Origin: Siphlonurus alternatus
Taxonomy: Eukaryota > Arthropoda > Insecta > Ephemeroptera > Siphlonuridae
DNA: 64,000 nucleotides
Assembly (NCBI GenBank): GCA_949825025.1
Contig: OX463778.1
Location: 39,633,194 to 39,697,193, forward strand
Direction of reading: 5' to 3'
A program made the position numbers and the translations under genes. Positions 1 through 14,386 of this stretch are shown piece by piece. A model generated the notes under the pieces. It did no database searches. It had not been told where the DNA came from and was given only the letters and a program-made list of their open reading frames with translations. How positions within the stretch are numbered: the first letter of the stretch is position 1; each line of letters opens with the position of its first letter.

Positions 1-535
1 AATAAATAAAAGAATTTGCTTAATTCAGAATAAATCCCTCCATGAAATATACGTAAAAGATTAGTTTTCTTGTAATATATGAAATTATTTTAAATGATGG
101 TATTAATTTTTGGATTAATTTTGATTTATTAAGTATTAATGTTAGAAGAAATTTTGTTATTATAATAACGATTTTAATTTTTTTTTTTTACATATATAAT
201 TATCCATTGTGTGTTCTGTATTATAAATTTAAATCTCCCCCCCCCCAAATTAATTGCCGTTTTACATACATTATATAGTATACCACCGTAATTCGAAGTA
301 AATTATAATTTGTAATAAAACATGAAACTACAAAACATAATTTCTGTATTTAATTATACATTGTTTATTATATATTCCAAATAAAGTACACTGTTTTACG
401 ATACTTATAATTTCAATTTATATTATATAATAATCTTCTCTTATTTAATCCTTTTAATTGTTTTTTTACGATAAGCTCATCACACTATACGTTAAATTAA
501 ATATAATAAATCTGAATTAATATGTCATACACTTT
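1..535. other. AT-rich upstream flank, no gene seen
   Basis: This stretch is strongly A/T-rich with short homopolymers, including a C tract at about 237-247. I see no coding frame or RNA gene. It is the 5' flank of the MOB2 promoter for exon 1a. Confidence 0.6.
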
Positions 536-544
536 ATATTATAT

Positions 545-574
545 TATATAAAAGAACACCGTACGATGTTCAGG
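545..574 (+). promoter_or_regulatory. TATA box and initiator for MOB2 exon 1a
   Basis: TATATAAAAG lies at 545-554 and a TCAGG initiator-like motif at 570-574, so the A at 572 is about 27 bases from the start of the TATA box, the usual TATA-to-start spacing. The first in-frame ATG of exon 1a follows at 834. The motifs are seen directly; transcription start at about 572 is inferred. Confidence 0.6.
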
Positions 575-833
575 TACATTGGTAGAGTGGGAAGCGTGTT
601 ATCTTTGTTATGAGATAAGATTAGCAGCTCGTGCTAGCTTCCATAGTGTTGGTATAGAAACGAGAAGCAGTGCACGGTGGTGGCGGCAGCAGCGGAGGAG
701 GAGGGAGGAAAGTGCACATCAGTCAGCTGCGAGCCGCCAGTCTGTGAGTAGACGAGCACCGTTCACCATCATACCAGCAGCAGGCAGTAGCAGCGACCTC
801 TGTGCTGGGATGTAACCTGCAGCCTTATAAACA
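572..833 (+). promoter_or_regulatory. 5' UTR of exon 1a with two tiny uORFs
   Basis: The presumed leader contains a two-codon uORF (ATG AGA TAA, 610-618) and a start-stop element (ATGTAA, 810-815) ending 18 bases before the main ATG at 834. An in-frame TAA at 828-830 closes the reading frame just before that ATG and so fixes 834 as the start. Start-stop elements are known to stall or recycle ribosomes, so translational control is plausible but inferred. The leader is GC-richer than its flanks, with GGCGGCAGCAGCGG-type triplet-rich sequence. Confidence 0.5.
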
Positions 834-1078
834 ATGAGTGCAGTATTAATGCAATCTAACAACGTGTTTAAATCTCTACTACACCACTCTAATTCCTCGT
901 CATCGTCCTCATCCTCTTCTACAATGGTAGATCTTCGTGGTGCCAATAAAAATCAACAGTCTACAACAACAACATTTAACAATACAATCAGTACTAAAGT
1001 GTCGATATTGGATGTTTGCCATAGAAAAATACGACTTTTAGGTGGAGCTCCAGTTGCTTTCTTAGGAGGTCTCGTAGC
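834..1078 (+). CDS. MOB2 alternative first coding exon 1a
   Basis: This exon encodes the N-terminal 81 residues of the longest predicted MOB2 isoform (about 372 aa). It starts MSAVLMQSNN, has a serine run at about residues 20-28 encoded by mixed TCN/AGY codons, then a Thr/Asn-rich stretch, and ends in a small hydrophobic segment (APVAFLGGLVA). The start is set by an in-frame TAA at 828 and a good context (A at -3). The exon ends at a consensus donor, GC|GTAAGT (1079), leaving two bases of a codon. That is exactly the phase of the shared acceptor at 40736, so the junction reads ...GGLV-A-KARRKDK. The N-terminus matches no domain I know and is probably disordered. A role in localisation is inference. 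Confidence 0.75.
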
Positions 1079-1084
1079 GTAAGT

Positions 1085-4000
1085 ATATAATATACTATAT
1101 ATATATACAACCCTTCTTATGTGTATTTTTTTGTTTGGTATTTTTTTTTTAAAGCAATTAAATTGTTTTTTATGTTACATTTAAAGTTACACGTTTATAC
1201 AACTTCGATGTTATAAGCAAACACTTTGGCAGCAAGCCTTAAAGTTTTTAGTAGACCATTCCACGCTTGAAGTCAAGAAAATAAGTGTATTTTTTTTTTT
1301 CTCTCTCTCCTTTTCTCAATATTTTATTTCACCGACAAAATACTTTTTAATGACACTCCACAATTTTTTAACAATTTGTGATTTTTTTTTTTTAAGCCAT
1401 GCAGACGTTTGACATTTTCGCTCACATTTACGTGCCTTTTCCTTACCTCACGAAAACAACCACCATATAATACTGCCACTGTAAAAATGATATACCCTTC
1501 CTCGTATACGTATATACTTTGTTTTGACGTCTATAATATACCAGCATGCACAAGTCTATAACCCTTATTTATCGAGCTAAGACGACAATATGTTACAAGA
1601 GTTCTTAATTTTTGCTACAGTATTGATTAGTTTCTAAATATATACTTCCCCTCTATGTAGGCCTATTTAAATATATATACCATCCTTGGCCCAAATAATT
1701 TATCGATTGAAATTAGTGAGGTGGATGTATGGGGGTGATAAATATCAAGGTCTATTTGTGGCTGTAGGTTAATTTGTCTATATTGCATACCTGCTTGCTG
1801 ACCGTCCAAATATGTAATTAAATTAATGATGCGGTAGTGCAACTTTATAATATATATAGTTAATTAATTATTGTAATGTATATTTCAATTAAATCACGAA
1901 TATAAGTACTAACCTAATTAAAAAAAAATAATAAACCGTTATTTTTTATGTAAGTTTTATACGAAAAATTATGTTATAAAAATTCATATTTTGATGTGAA
2001 AAGGATATGCTATAGTTAAAGAAAACGTTCTGGTTTCCATGCGTGAGCTTTTTGTTTTTGTCTTTGCGGTCTCTGTTGTTGTTGCAATGTGCCTTGGAAA
2101 AATCACATCGCAACGTCAGATATTTTTTTTACTAAAAAATGTAATTTATCGTACTTAATTTCCTATTCCATGTATTTTTTTTTTTTTTTTTTCTTAACGC
2201 TTCTGTATTATATTGAGTTCAATTAAAAATTATGCTCTTAAAATGAAATTTATCGTGCGGGAAGAAAATTAAACAATGCCGATAAAAAAAAATGCTCAAA
2301 GTTTACTTATATTGTGATTACAGTAGGAAAAAATGCTATAATTCGTAGAAAGAAAAGTACGTAAAAATATTGAGGTTTTCCCTATATTACAAAAACAAAC
2401 AAGGAAAATTAAATAAATAAACATTGATATTTCCTTTGATGATCTATTTTATGATATTAATTTTTGAGGTTGAAGAAGTTAATCCTTGCCAGCTTGGTAT
2501 TAATGCTTTTAGAGTTATATTATAATAATGATATTATAATATTATTAAATTGACTAAAGCAGGTAATATATGGAAGCAATTGAGCAGTATTAATATTATT
2601 AAATATTGCATCACGAATAAAAACTCATTTTGAGTGGTGGAAAAATTTTATAATCAAAATAGTTTTATAAAGTTTGAAATTAATTTTAACGTTGAAAGAA
2701 GTAGGTTAGAGATTTGCCATATAATATTTAATATAACTTTACAATTTCCTTTTTCAGTCCTGTAGCTTCAAATGAAGTTAAATGTATTCCTGCTGCTCCA
2801 ATATTTTAATAAAAATCATAAAAAAAAAGGTCAAGGTAAAAAGATGCTGAAAAATATTTCGATAAAATTTCCAATGCAGAATATCCATTAGCTGGCACCT
2901 ATTTGCTGCAATCACTGTACTTTCAAATATTTGTATGTTTAAAGCCAAGATTTTTTAAACTGTGTAAGATCTTTAAATTAAAATCTTGGAATCGTAGTTT
3001 ACAAATTATTCTTGTTAAAACCAGGCTTCAATAAAATCTCTCCCAAATTTCAAAATATAAAAATTGCAGGATAGGGGACTGTGTGACGTAATATAATTAA
3101 ATTATCCATCATCGTATAGACGCGGTAACGGTGTCGAGTGCACGTGTACTGGTGCTCGGCTGCTGTGTTGTTGGCTGGCGATTGTTGTCACGCTGGCGAC
3201 TGGTGACTCACACCCACCTCTCTGTTGCCTGCTCCGTGGCGCAGACTGCTGGAAACTCCCTCTCTCCTCTTGCTGGCCATTGCCCACCCACCCCATAAAA
3301 CATTTCAGCATCGTAGGGGGGCGTGTAAACCACACCGATATTACGCTCTGAATTGTAATCTTGCGTGAAACCGTATATTACATGAGATTATTCTGTCTAC
3401 TTTTTAATATAACAAATATTTTTTCATATTGAAGGTTCAAAAATGTTTATCAGCATTTATTACGTCATCTTTTTCTTTTGTTATCTATTGGTCAGGTGTT
3501 TAAAATATGACATTTTAATTTAAGATAATTTTTTTTTATAAAAATCTCATCTATTTATAGATTTTATAGATCAATAAATTTTTATTCCTATCATATATTT
3601 ACAACAAATTTTATATCATAATTTAAAAAGTATGTTTATTTAAATATCATGAAATAAAAATATATACGATAACTTGTGTTTATGATTTAACTTCCGTTTT
3701 TTATAAATATACATTTCATGCTTATTATATGATTATTTGATGTTGGTGATATAATGAAAAGCAGCTAGCCCACCCCACACATCTGAGAGTCATGGTTCTA
3801 GCTACTTCTAGATGGAGAAAAGGATAGAGGAGACTGAGATAAAACGCCGCCGTTTGAATCATTCTCAGGAGACACTCCTCCTTGTCTACAAATTAAGTTC
3901 AGCTTTGAGCAATTTGATCTATTTCGAGTAGTCAGGCGGGCCGCGCGGCCGTCTTCTCAACACTGCTGCATGCTGGCCGTGATTACAAGATCAGCTGTAC

Positions 4001-6432
4001 TAGGTCCCCACATGGTGTAATTTCTTAGGGCGTCTTCATAAGCCAGGATAGAGTACAGAAAATACAAATGTTGGTTTCTTATCGTGAAATGTGTGACATC
4101 CGATTCAAAAATTATGCATGTACTCGAAAGAAATATAAACTTTGAATATTTCATTGTAATCTTATTCTGTGTTTCTATTCATGCAGTATTTAATTATAGA
4201 TTTCTATCGTTATTTTAATAATAACAATGTAATCAGAAAATATATTGAAAAATAAATACATCCCACTCAGTATATATTAATTATTCTTGTGAACGCTGTT
4301 GAATATTAATAAGCCTTTCTAACTCGACTCTACATTTCTACATCTAACTTGTAAATCGGAGCTCACTGCTCTGTTCACCCCGCACCAAACTGCACCCGCT
4401 GCACAGAAAGTGGGCCGGTGCAGCAAGGAGCTAGCATGCAATCAGCCACATCACTTGATGACGGTGCACCCATGCGGGCTGAACCAATATTGAACAGCGT
4501 TAGATACAGTATGGTAGCTTATTTATTTATACACTACATTTAATCTAATATATATAAGAGTGCGTTCAACTCTATTCATTTTGAACCTATGACAGAAAAT
4601 GTATCGCATGTTTAACTTCAAACAGGTAGTAATTTAATACATTACCAAGCATGTATATAGAAAATAGCGGTTTAATTATTTCCTTTATTCAGAAACTTTT
4701 ACATGCATGGTAAACATTTTCATTAAACTTTAAATATTTCGTCACTATATATTGCAAATACGCGTTGTTTATTTCAACGATATATTACGTGATCTTAAAA
4801 TTTTATTGGCAAGTACTAAAACTAGGACATTATTTTGTTTGTGTATTCAATATAAATAATGTCTTAAGAATTAAAACCTTGACCTGCGCAAATGTTTTAA
4901 TATTCTAGATGGTATTATTTGTCTGTATGCATCTTATGTGATGTAAATTGTGACTGATAGAAATATTAATGATTCGAATGTATTTAACATTGTGTGGTCC
5001 ACATAATAATGTAGAGAGATGCTGCAAGTCATGGGAAAGACGTATAAGTTGTAGGCATGCAGGTATACAGCAAAGAAGAGTGGTTTTCTGTGACCAAAAA
5101 CGGCGGTCTCATACTTATAAATACTTGTTTCTATGTAGCATGCAGGTTTTCATCGGAGATTCCCTTTCTTTGCTATATAACAAAACGCGATCAGAATCTA
5201 GATTGATTGATATACTTAAAACAACCCGAGGTAATAGTGACGTCAGAAGGCGAATTTTTCAACTGATAAGGCTGAAGATTTGGTTGCATTTTTATTGACT
5301 TGGTCTCCACTGAAATATACGGTCACACATTTGCATGCAGTTTAAGTGCATTAAAAAACAAATCTTGAATATTTTTGCTTCTGAGTTAATTCTATTAACA
5401 TTGTTGATGAGGAACCTTGAAATAAACAGTACGGAACATCAGTCTCTCTTGCGGAAAATGGTGAAGAAATATTATCACATCATCTCGAGTTGTGTGAATT
5501 ACAGTGTAAGTTCTTAACGTTCAATTGGAGGCGGCGAACTCGATTTATCATCATCTCCTTCATGTTAACGTGAATGTCGCGAGTGAGCACGAGAAATGAT
5601 GACCTCAAATTCCAAGTTCAATCTTTTATACCTGATGCTCCGTTTTCTTATAATATCATTTATTATTTTCATGCTTGATTGAGAAGGCAACTACGCCTAT
5701 ATATGATCATCAACGCAGGAGTGTTTCTTATAGTGGACCGCTTGCTGGGTTATATCAGATCGTGCATGGGTATATATAACCATGCTAACAGATACACTCA
5801 ATAATACGCATGAAATTGCTAACACGATATTTTTATATTTAATAATGGGCAATTAATACAGGTTAATTTTTTAAAACAAAATCATTGAAATGGAAGAATT
5901 TTTATAATTAGAAATTTGATATATATAATAATATATTGACAGAAGTTGTACTGATGTGAAAACAGAAAAATACCAGATAAAATGTATTAGATTTAAGATT
6001 TAAGTTAGGAAGATATGTTATGAAACTCGTGAATCACTACAAATAATTTATACAGTAATATTGTTATTGGTTCGTTTTTAATGAAGTTCACACTGCAGTC
6101 AAGGACTCAATTTTAATTAAATTTGCATGCTGCATGAGATAATAATATACTTTACATTAATAATCTAAATTATGGAATTAAAGTATAATATTTTGGTTTA
6201 ATATGTACTGCAATGTAATTATTTATTATATATGATTCAACATGTCGTTATATACATATAATACCTAGTATACAGGATTAATGTTATCCAATCAAAATTA
6301 TAATTTATTGCAGCTCTCTGCGCTCTGCAGTAAATGAACAGTGATTTAAGCAATTTAAAATATAATTATTCCTTTTTTTTTTTAACTTTGCAACCTTGGT
6401 ACACACATACAGTATATTAAACAAAGCATTAT
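1085..6432. other. MOB2 intron 1, first segment
   Basis: No supported gene. It is mostly A/T-rich with GC-richer islands at about 3102-3340 (rich in CTG/GGC words), 3760-3960 (including the palindrome GGCCGCGCGGCC) and 4350-4500 (a degenerate inverted repeat: GTTCACCCCGCA against TGCGGGCTGAAC). A perfect TGACGTCA site lies at 5238-5245. An open frame of 109 codons at 4969-5298 shows no recognisable motif and is treated as chance. The islands could be enhancers or unseen promoters. Confidence 0.5.
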
Positions 6433-6788
6433 TTAAGGGTAAGATAACGCCACCAATGTTTAAAAAAAAATCCCTCACACAAAAATTCTGAAAAAAATTT
6501 AAAATGTTCTCCTCTACACCCCCTATCAATAGCTAAAATATCAGGTACAAATACGATCTAGTTTTTCAGTTATGAATTTTTAAAGTTGACTAATTTAACA
6601 TGGGATTTCCATTTCTCCATGTTAAATTAGTCAACTTTAAAAATTCATAACTCACAAACTAGATCGTATTTGTATACCTGATATTTTAGCTACTGATAGG
6701 GGGTGTAGTGGAGAACATTTTAATTTTTTTTTCAGAATTTTTGTGTGAGGGATTTTTTTTAACATTGGTGGCGTTACCTTACCCTTAA
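6433..6788. repeat. Foldback MITE-like element A, copy 1
   Basis: A 356-bp element bounded by TTAAGGGTAAG...CTTACCCTTAA whose two halves are almost exact reverse complements, with the turn near the ATGGGATTTCCATTTCTCCAT segment at about 6600-6622. A second copy of nearly the same length and sequence lies at 32629-32983. Full-length terminal inverted repeats, short size and no ORF are the hallmarks of a non-autonomous DNA transposon. TTAA at both ends could be the target-site duplication. The ends (GGG next to TTAA) are not the canonical piggyBac CCC, so I do not assign a superfamily. Confidence 0.8.
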
Positions 6789-9578
6789 CGTTAAAGATTT
6801 TATTATTTTGGCAACATTCCAATGTTTATATGAATATGATGATAACACTAAATATAAGATTTATTGATTTGTTAATTTTTGTAGATGTTTTTAGTTTTTA
6901 TCTATATTTTTCTTTCGTCATTTATTGACTTATTGTAGGCTTAATTTTTTTCCATGCCGCAGCACTAAACAAGACGATAACATTTCGGAAGCGGACGAAT
7001 GGTGTGATAATATTGTGTTTTTACCGCTGGACAAACCGCAGTTATAACCACATTTTGTCTGCATGTAATATATAACATAAACTTATAGATTTATAAGCAA
7101 ATTTCAGTAATTTTATGACGTATATTATGTATGTGATTTTTAAAATTTTATTATTTAAACCATGTGATGTAATCCATGATAAAGCTAATTTTTATTATGA
7201 CATGATAAATATAAACAGTCATGTTAATATGACAATGACGTAATTTTTTTAACCTGTGCGTAAAGTGTGGGTGTGTATAAGCAGGAAAAAAAAAAAATAT
7301 TTATCTTATTAAGTTCAAGGGTATCTAATTTTATTGCAAGACATGATTTTATTATAACCTTCATATAGTTTCTATGTTTGTAAAATTGCAAAATTATTTA
7401 ATATATACATGTGATCTAATACAGCAGCTGTACGTGATATTTATGGTTAGTTAAGTCATCCATCGTATAGACTATAGGGCTAGCTGTGGGATGTGTAATC
7501 AGTGGTTTATATCACGGCGCACTATAAGTCTCTTATATGGCGTTATGTTTGTTTATACAGGCTGGTGAAGTGCTCTCTCGTGATGATAAATTAAAACAAA
7601 GGAGATGATGGCGACAATTCAAGTCTCATGTATATTGTCATTTTGTATTAATTGTTAGTGCACGTTCTTCAGCTTGCCATGTTGAAATGTAAATTGTTAA
7701 TTTTATCATAACATTGATATAGATTTTTGTAAATTTAATGTTAGTTTTGATGTCTGCATGTAAATGTGACATAACAGACCTCTGGTGACATAATATTTTT
7801 GGATGTTGCATCCGATTGCGGTCGTATATCGGAAGCGTTTTATAACCACGGCAGGATGCATATTTTGATAAAAAGTTGCTAAATATTGCATTAAAACTCT
7901 TGAGACACTGCTGCTTATACATAAGAAGTTAAAAATTATTAAAAATCTCACTCAAAAAATATTATTAATTAGTTAAATGAATTTTGTCACAAATTAATTT
8001 TAAATTCAATGTATGACAATTTCTGTTTCATTATGTTTCCGAATATGCTTGACATTGCAGGGCAATTGATAGAACTTTTTATGAAACAAAGTCGGATAGT
8101 TGTCTGTTTTCTGTCTTATTACCATTGACAATTTGAGTGTCAGGCAGTGTACCTTTGGTCCATGTCAACTTGGCCGAGGTCCTTACGTCGCCACTCGGTT
8201 GTTATTGGCGGTCAGCAGCGATTTGGAGTGACGTCATGATGCAGCTGCCGACCGGGCGGTCCTCCTCGCGGGGTCAATTGGACCCCATTAGTGACCGTCT
8301 CCCTGCCAGTGTCCTATTGTCTCAAGCCATGGGAAATAACGCACAGATCATTATGTAACGCCAAGAAGCGACGTATTTCTACTACGCAATTTTATTTCAA
8401 TTGGTGTCAATAAATATTGCATCACAAATTTATTTTTATATACAGAATTTATGATACATTTGGAATTGATGTCTAAAGATTATTTTAATGTCATCAGAAA
8501 AAACAAATCATTTTATGGTTTATTTATAAGCAATTTAATTTCATGGCAGTAATATTTACGGATATTGTGTTAGCAAATCTTGACGCAGTTAGCCAGTAAT
8601 AAGAGCACGTCGTATATAGCCATTGATGTCAGCATGCAACAGAAAGCTTCACTTGTCATATTACTTGGGCGGACTTAACAATACGTGCTTCTGATTATTG
8701 TGATCCGACAGTTTAATTAACTCACATTTGCTTCAGTTCGTATACTAGAGATATCAAAATAGTGTACCTCTTTTTGTAAAGACCACCAACGTAATTTTAG
8801 TACTCGTCATTATGACGGCTATGTTATAGTTGAGTGGCGTGCGCATTACATGCTAGGAAGTATAGCAAAGTGGAGGAGGAGGTATTTCCCGGTAATGATA
8901 AGTGTGGTGGTGCGAGCATTGATTGTGTTGCAAATGTAGGCTAGCTGCTGCCGTCGTTTCTGCACTTGGTTGCACGCTACACCCAAGTAGGCATATCGCG
9001 CATGCACGCGCCTGGTCAGAGCCTGGGTAAAGCACCGTACATGGTAAAAGCAGAGCAAGTAAACAAGAAGTTAAATTTAAATATTGCTTCTATGACCGTA
9101 TTCTAATGAAAATGTAAGAGAGCAGGAAAAAAAAAATATATATTAAACATTAACGTTGACTTATGCACGATGGACAGGCTTTTCATTTAGTTTCATTTTA
9201 ATATTCAGGCTCTTAATTGAAGCGTTGCATAATACAAGACAATTTATTTTGCAGTAAAATATTTTAATTATACGCAACCACTCGTAACTGTCACTGATAA
9301 ATCTATTTTATTTTTTTGTCGATTTTAAATTTTATTGAAGATATTAATTTTAACAGAAAATATGAGATGAAAATGGTATTTTGGGTACAAATAAAATGCA
9401 GTACATACTAAACATACATGCTAAACTGATAAGAGTGATAATATGTCCCAATTAAACTTCTCTCCAAAGTTTAAACCACGTCTGATATCGTTTTAATAAT
9501 TTTTATAAATAACTGGAGTAACAATTTGTTTATTTGTATTTTCACCTCTAAAATTAGTGCTGTATTTGGTATAACATT
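6789..9578. other. MOB2 intron 1 segment, GC patches, CRE site
   Basis: Mainly A/T-rich. GC-richer patches lie at about 8130-8360 and 8820-9060. A perfect TGACGTCA occurs at 8229-8236. No RNA gene is seen. A low-confidence alternative first exon within 8236-8354 is listed separately. Confidence 0.45.
8236..8354 (+). CDS. Possible further MOB2 first exon (weak)
   Basis: An ATG-initiated frame (MMQLPTGRSSSRG...) of 39 codons plus two bases ends at a weak donor, AT|GTAACG (8355). It is in the phase required by the acceptor at 40736 and would read ...NNAQI-I-M-KARRKDK. It sits in a GC-richer patch immediately after a TGACGTCA site. Phase agreement happens one time in three by chance and the donor is poor, so this is only a candidate to test against transcripts. 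Confidence 0.18.
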
Positions 9579-9689
9579 CACTACGTTTACATGACGGTGT
9601 TTAATGCGTATCCGTTGACGACGCATCATAAAAATAACATTATCCGTCGTCAACGGATCCGTATTAAACACCGTCATGTAAACGTAGTG
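9579..9689. repeat. Short foldback MITE-like element B
   Basis: A 111-bp hairpin with ends CACTACGTTTACATGACGG and its reverse complement, arms of about 48 bp and a short A/T-rich loop at about 9627-9645. Both flanks read ATT, a possible 3-bp target-site duplication. It has no coding capacity. Ends rich in GTTTACATG occur in several small eukaryotic DNA-transposon groups, so the family cannot be fixed here. Confidence 0.75.
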
Positions 9690-12600
9690 ATTGATGTCAT
9701 TAAGTCTCACAATCACCGAGTAATTTTCGCTTGCATGATGAAAATGCTAATTATTTTATTTTACGCTTCATGCTTCTCGCTTGTTTACCTCCATACACAA
9801 CTCGCCATGTGATCGACGCTCCCTGTTGTTGGTGACCTCCCAATAGGTCATGCATGGCATAAGTGTCCTCCCTTCCCACAACGTGCTGCTTGTCATTTGC
9901 ATTTGCCTGACTTGCTCAGATTGCATTGTAATTGCATGCTAAATGAATCAGTCATTTGCATGTTGCACAAACCTCTCCACTTTATAGTGACCTCGGTTGT
10001 ACCGTACTGTATTCATCAAATACAGATTAAGATTTGTAATTACATTATTAAGAAAACAAGTTTAATTGACAAGCATTGGAACAAAAAGAATATTAATGAA
10101 GAGTACAAATCAGTGGAACAGTTATTTTTAATTTACTGTCTATAAAATAGTTGTTTTGATTGGACTGTTGAATATCCGTTTGTTGAGTGCATGTAAATTT
10201 ACCTCTAGCTTGTCCTCCTGAGTCACCACTCAGTGGCTGCTAAAAAACTCAAGGTGTAGCAAAATGTGAGTCATCAGTAGCTCCGAGTGAGTCACTTCGC
10301 GAGTATACGGAAAAAAAAAAAAATAAAAAAAGTAAATAAATAAAGGAAAGGTTCAATGTTTCTTTGATTAGATTATAAAATTTTGAATCTAGAAGCATAA
10401 CGAATCATACTGTAATGTAGATTGCATTCAGGTTAATATACTATTTTAATATAGCATGCAAATGATGTCTTCGTCATTTCATTACAATTTTATTAATAAC
10501 ATGTAATTTTATAAAGTAGTTTGTTAATTAACTTTTTGATTTTAGCTATTAGTTTAATAATGAACGTTTTTTAGAATCAATTAAGGTAAATTTAATATGG
10601 TGAACTATTGATTTTGTAACTTTCTTGCTTCGAAGCTTCATCTAATTAAAATTACAAATTTAGTCAACAAACATCTTCTATAAGAAGAAGGGTATGCTAG
10701 GAGGAGGAGGAGGAGGGGGTCACGACCTCTTAGATTCATTCAGCGTGTCCTCTAAGCTTCTTGGTTCACACGTTTGATGGCGCTTCGAACGGCATTGTCC
10801 ATTGAAGTATTCTAGTAGGTTGCTGCTCTGCTAGGTAGAGACATCTAGTGGATAAACTTAGAAACTATAGTTTACCTGTCTGAATCAAATTTCTACATGG
10901 CAGTATTATTTTCAAAATGTATTAAAAAATTATGAACACATGATTCAATATTATTTACTTTGAAATCATAAATACGTTTTTAGATACATTATTATTTAAG
11001 GTCATAAACATTAAACTCATTTACTATATATACATGCAGACAAGGTAGGATATTTTTATACTCCTATCACCATAATATAAAAACGCAAAACGACAAAACA
11101 TAGTGTGTAGCGCTATAACATGAATATAATTTATTTACATAATAAATCAGATAAATGGATTTGTGAAATCTTTATACAATAAACTGAATAAACTCTGTAT
11201 TTCATTTGCCTATGCATTACGATATTTTTGTTCAAGCTTTTAATATTGTTAATATTAAATTTTAGTTTTCTTATTAGTTTAGTTTAAGCAAGGGCCGCGT
11301 GCTAAGAAGATCTCATGCAGCTTTGTGGACTTAATATACAATTAACAATTTGCACTAATTAATCCATACGAGCTTTATACTGTCATTAGCAAATTAATTT
11401 AGATATAGACAGAACACTATATATAATAATTTTTATATAGTAATACAACGCAGCTGTAAAGAAATAACATGCAATCCAAATATTGTCTTCTCTATAGCCT
11501 CAATTCCGTAATTGCATGTTGTGTGTCAACCTTGATTTTCATGAAAATATTCTTTTGTAAACATTCTAAACATTAATTTTCTCTTAATTCAAAAAATTAT
11601 ACACTTGAGTCTAAAATTAGCAGTAATATTTGTCACACGGAAAATTAGTTCGAATAGTAAAATTTGTTACGTGTGAAAAAATGAAATGAAGAGAATTATT
11701 GTCATTTATATTATAAAACGTAGACCAAGATAATTGTAATAACAATCTTCTTAGATGACAGTCATGGCACGTCGTTGTGACAACGTTACTGATATAAACG
11801 TTAGATTAAATTCACAAATGTCAAGGTCTACTGTGTGACAGAAAATATATCTATCATGCAGTGCCAAGTCGAGTCTGGCAAGGACCTCACTACACGGCAA
11901 GAAAAGATTGCTACAATTTAACTGATGTCCGCTTTATTAAGAGTTTTATCAGACAAAAAAAAAAAAAATACAGTAATCCTGAAGTCAAGTTGTAATATAT
12001 TCAAATTCATTTGTTCAGCATTAAAATGTTATATCTATATGGAAAATTGCAATGTGTATATTTAAGTATTAAGTTAATTAATTTAATTATATAATATATA
12101 TACGTATGTATAATATTTATGTAGATTTGAAGGAAAATGTACATGAAAATAGCTCGCTGATTTAAATTTTACTCCGATCTATATGAGAATTTCGAATCTA
12201 TATGAGCTAAAAACTGACTGTGCATGACATGGAAGGATTATAATGTATTTTTTACTCTAGCATTTTTACAAAATTGGCAGCTGGTGCTAGCTAAAGATTT
12301 CGAGAATTTACGTTCTTTTTAGCAAGTTATAGGATGTAGTGGTACCAAACTGCTGTGACAGTGTATAGTAGATATCTGCCGAAATGTTGACACAGTAACC
12401 GGGCCGCGGCGGCTCAGGCGGACCTCACTGCATTGTTGGCCGATTGTTGTCACGTACGTGTGTGCGACCTTGCCGTTGTGTTGAAATTGTTATCCTGCAC
12501 TTTACGTAAAAGTGGTGCTTTGTTAATATTTTTATTATAACTTGTATCAAATAACGATCTTTTAAGTGAATGAAAGCTAATTTTTATTTAAATTACCTCC

Positions 12601-14386
12601 ATGCAATAACAAATATTATATTACATAACTTAAGTTTGCATATTTTATAATTTCTCATTGTAAATGTCATTACTATATTCGCACGTTGCAGGTCAAATAA
12701 ATTATTAACATTTTTTATATATATATAATAAGTGCATGGCACTATTTGAAATATAACACCATTGAATGTAAATAATACAAATTTGTTAAGTCAAATCTCT
12801 TTTTTTTTTAGCAACTATTAAGGAGCTAGATTTAATTAAAGGTTCTCCATATTCAGAGAGAGTTAAACCTGTGCATATTAAAATAAAATTATACTGTGGA
12901 AACGTATGAAAGTTAGAAAGATTATCGTAGGCAAGGCCGGATAACTATTGTTAATATAATTGACATCAGTAATGTCGCTCTTATTATTACCTTCTTTTAT
13001 TGCCTTAAAGGATGTAGACAATCATTTCTCTGACTAATTTTCTCCTTGAAAAGAAAAAGCGGAATCTTAAAGAGCGTGTAAAAGTGTTAAAAATGTGTTT
13101 TTTATTTATGACTTATTAGGTTTTGAATTTTATCTTTTATTCTTCCGGGGTCTTTGGCTTGTATAAATTTAATAAATTGGCTTGTAATTTACAATTTTTT
13201 CTCATAGTTTATTATTTTTAATAAAAATTAATAAGTTTATTTTTTTTTTACATGTTATAGTTGCTTATAAATTAAAGAAATTTAAATGTTATGATAAATT
13301 TTGTAGCGAACGTTAATTGAAAAGGCAGCACTTTCAAAAAGCAAAAATTTTGATGATACTTTGGGAACTTCATGTTTAAGAAAAAAAATGCCACATTATG
13401 TTGGCACAAACAAGAGTGGATCAAAGCCTTTGCAACTAATTGTCTTTTCAATGCAGTCTTATTGAAGAATCGTGCTGGTATAAGCAATGTCTTTCCTTTC
13501 TTTAAAATGATGATAGTAGCTGCAAAAACTTCAGGTGAGGAAAATGAGAACACCTGTGAGTTCAGTAAACAAAATTCTCTTTTTGTTTGCATTTTCATCA
13601 ATGTTTAGAAGTCAAGTATGAAACAACAAACTGTTGAAAATGGTGTAGTGCGAATCCTGTGATACGTTTTTTTTTTTTTTTGTGTGTTTTTTTTCCCTTT
13701 CATTTCCTGCTTGTGCGTGTTGCACGTGCCCCTAGATTATAAAGCCACCTGTCAGGGTACGTTGCGTCATGAAGGTACGTTGACACCTAGACGATACGCC
13801 TTATGGTGACAGATAGCGAGCGTTAATCTGAGGTTAAAATATATTACGTTCCCATGACCTACTTCTGGATAATAAACCCCCAAGTCAATATTATCCCTTA
13901 ATATTACTCTGGAATATATTATAATCTGTATGTTGGATTTAAATCGATGCCTAAACTAACACCACTATCGTATCCTTATTTATGTCACGTATGGATAATA
14001 AAATGGAGAGGTTTTTGCAGACGAGTTCATCACGTTCAGCAGGGAAGTATGTATGTGTATATTACTGCTGTGGAAACTCCCCAAGCAGTAATGCCCCAAA
14101 GCATTTTGAAGCAATATCCTCTTTTGCGCATTTGTTAAAATCAAATTAAGTACAGTACATTTCATCTGATATTCAATTTATTTTGTTTAAATAATATACA
14201 TGTATAAAAAAATTCTTATGCAAGTTATATGATAAATTGTATTTTTCAAATAAACTTCCTGTGACACTTTTGTTGTTGACGCTTTTTTTTTTATTTATTG
14301 TTAAATTATGTTTATTTAAAAATATAATATTTCCTCTTGCCGCAGTTTTCCGTCAAATTTTTACTCTCGTCTATCGTCATGATTTA

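Noticed and set aside
4969..5298. 109-codon plus-strand frame in intron 1
   Set aside because: No recognisable domain or splice signals. Length is near the chance expectation for 64 kb.
13272..13608. Overlapping 78- and 109-codon frames on opposite strands
   Set aside because: No motif, A/T-rich composition and no start or splice context. Likely chance.
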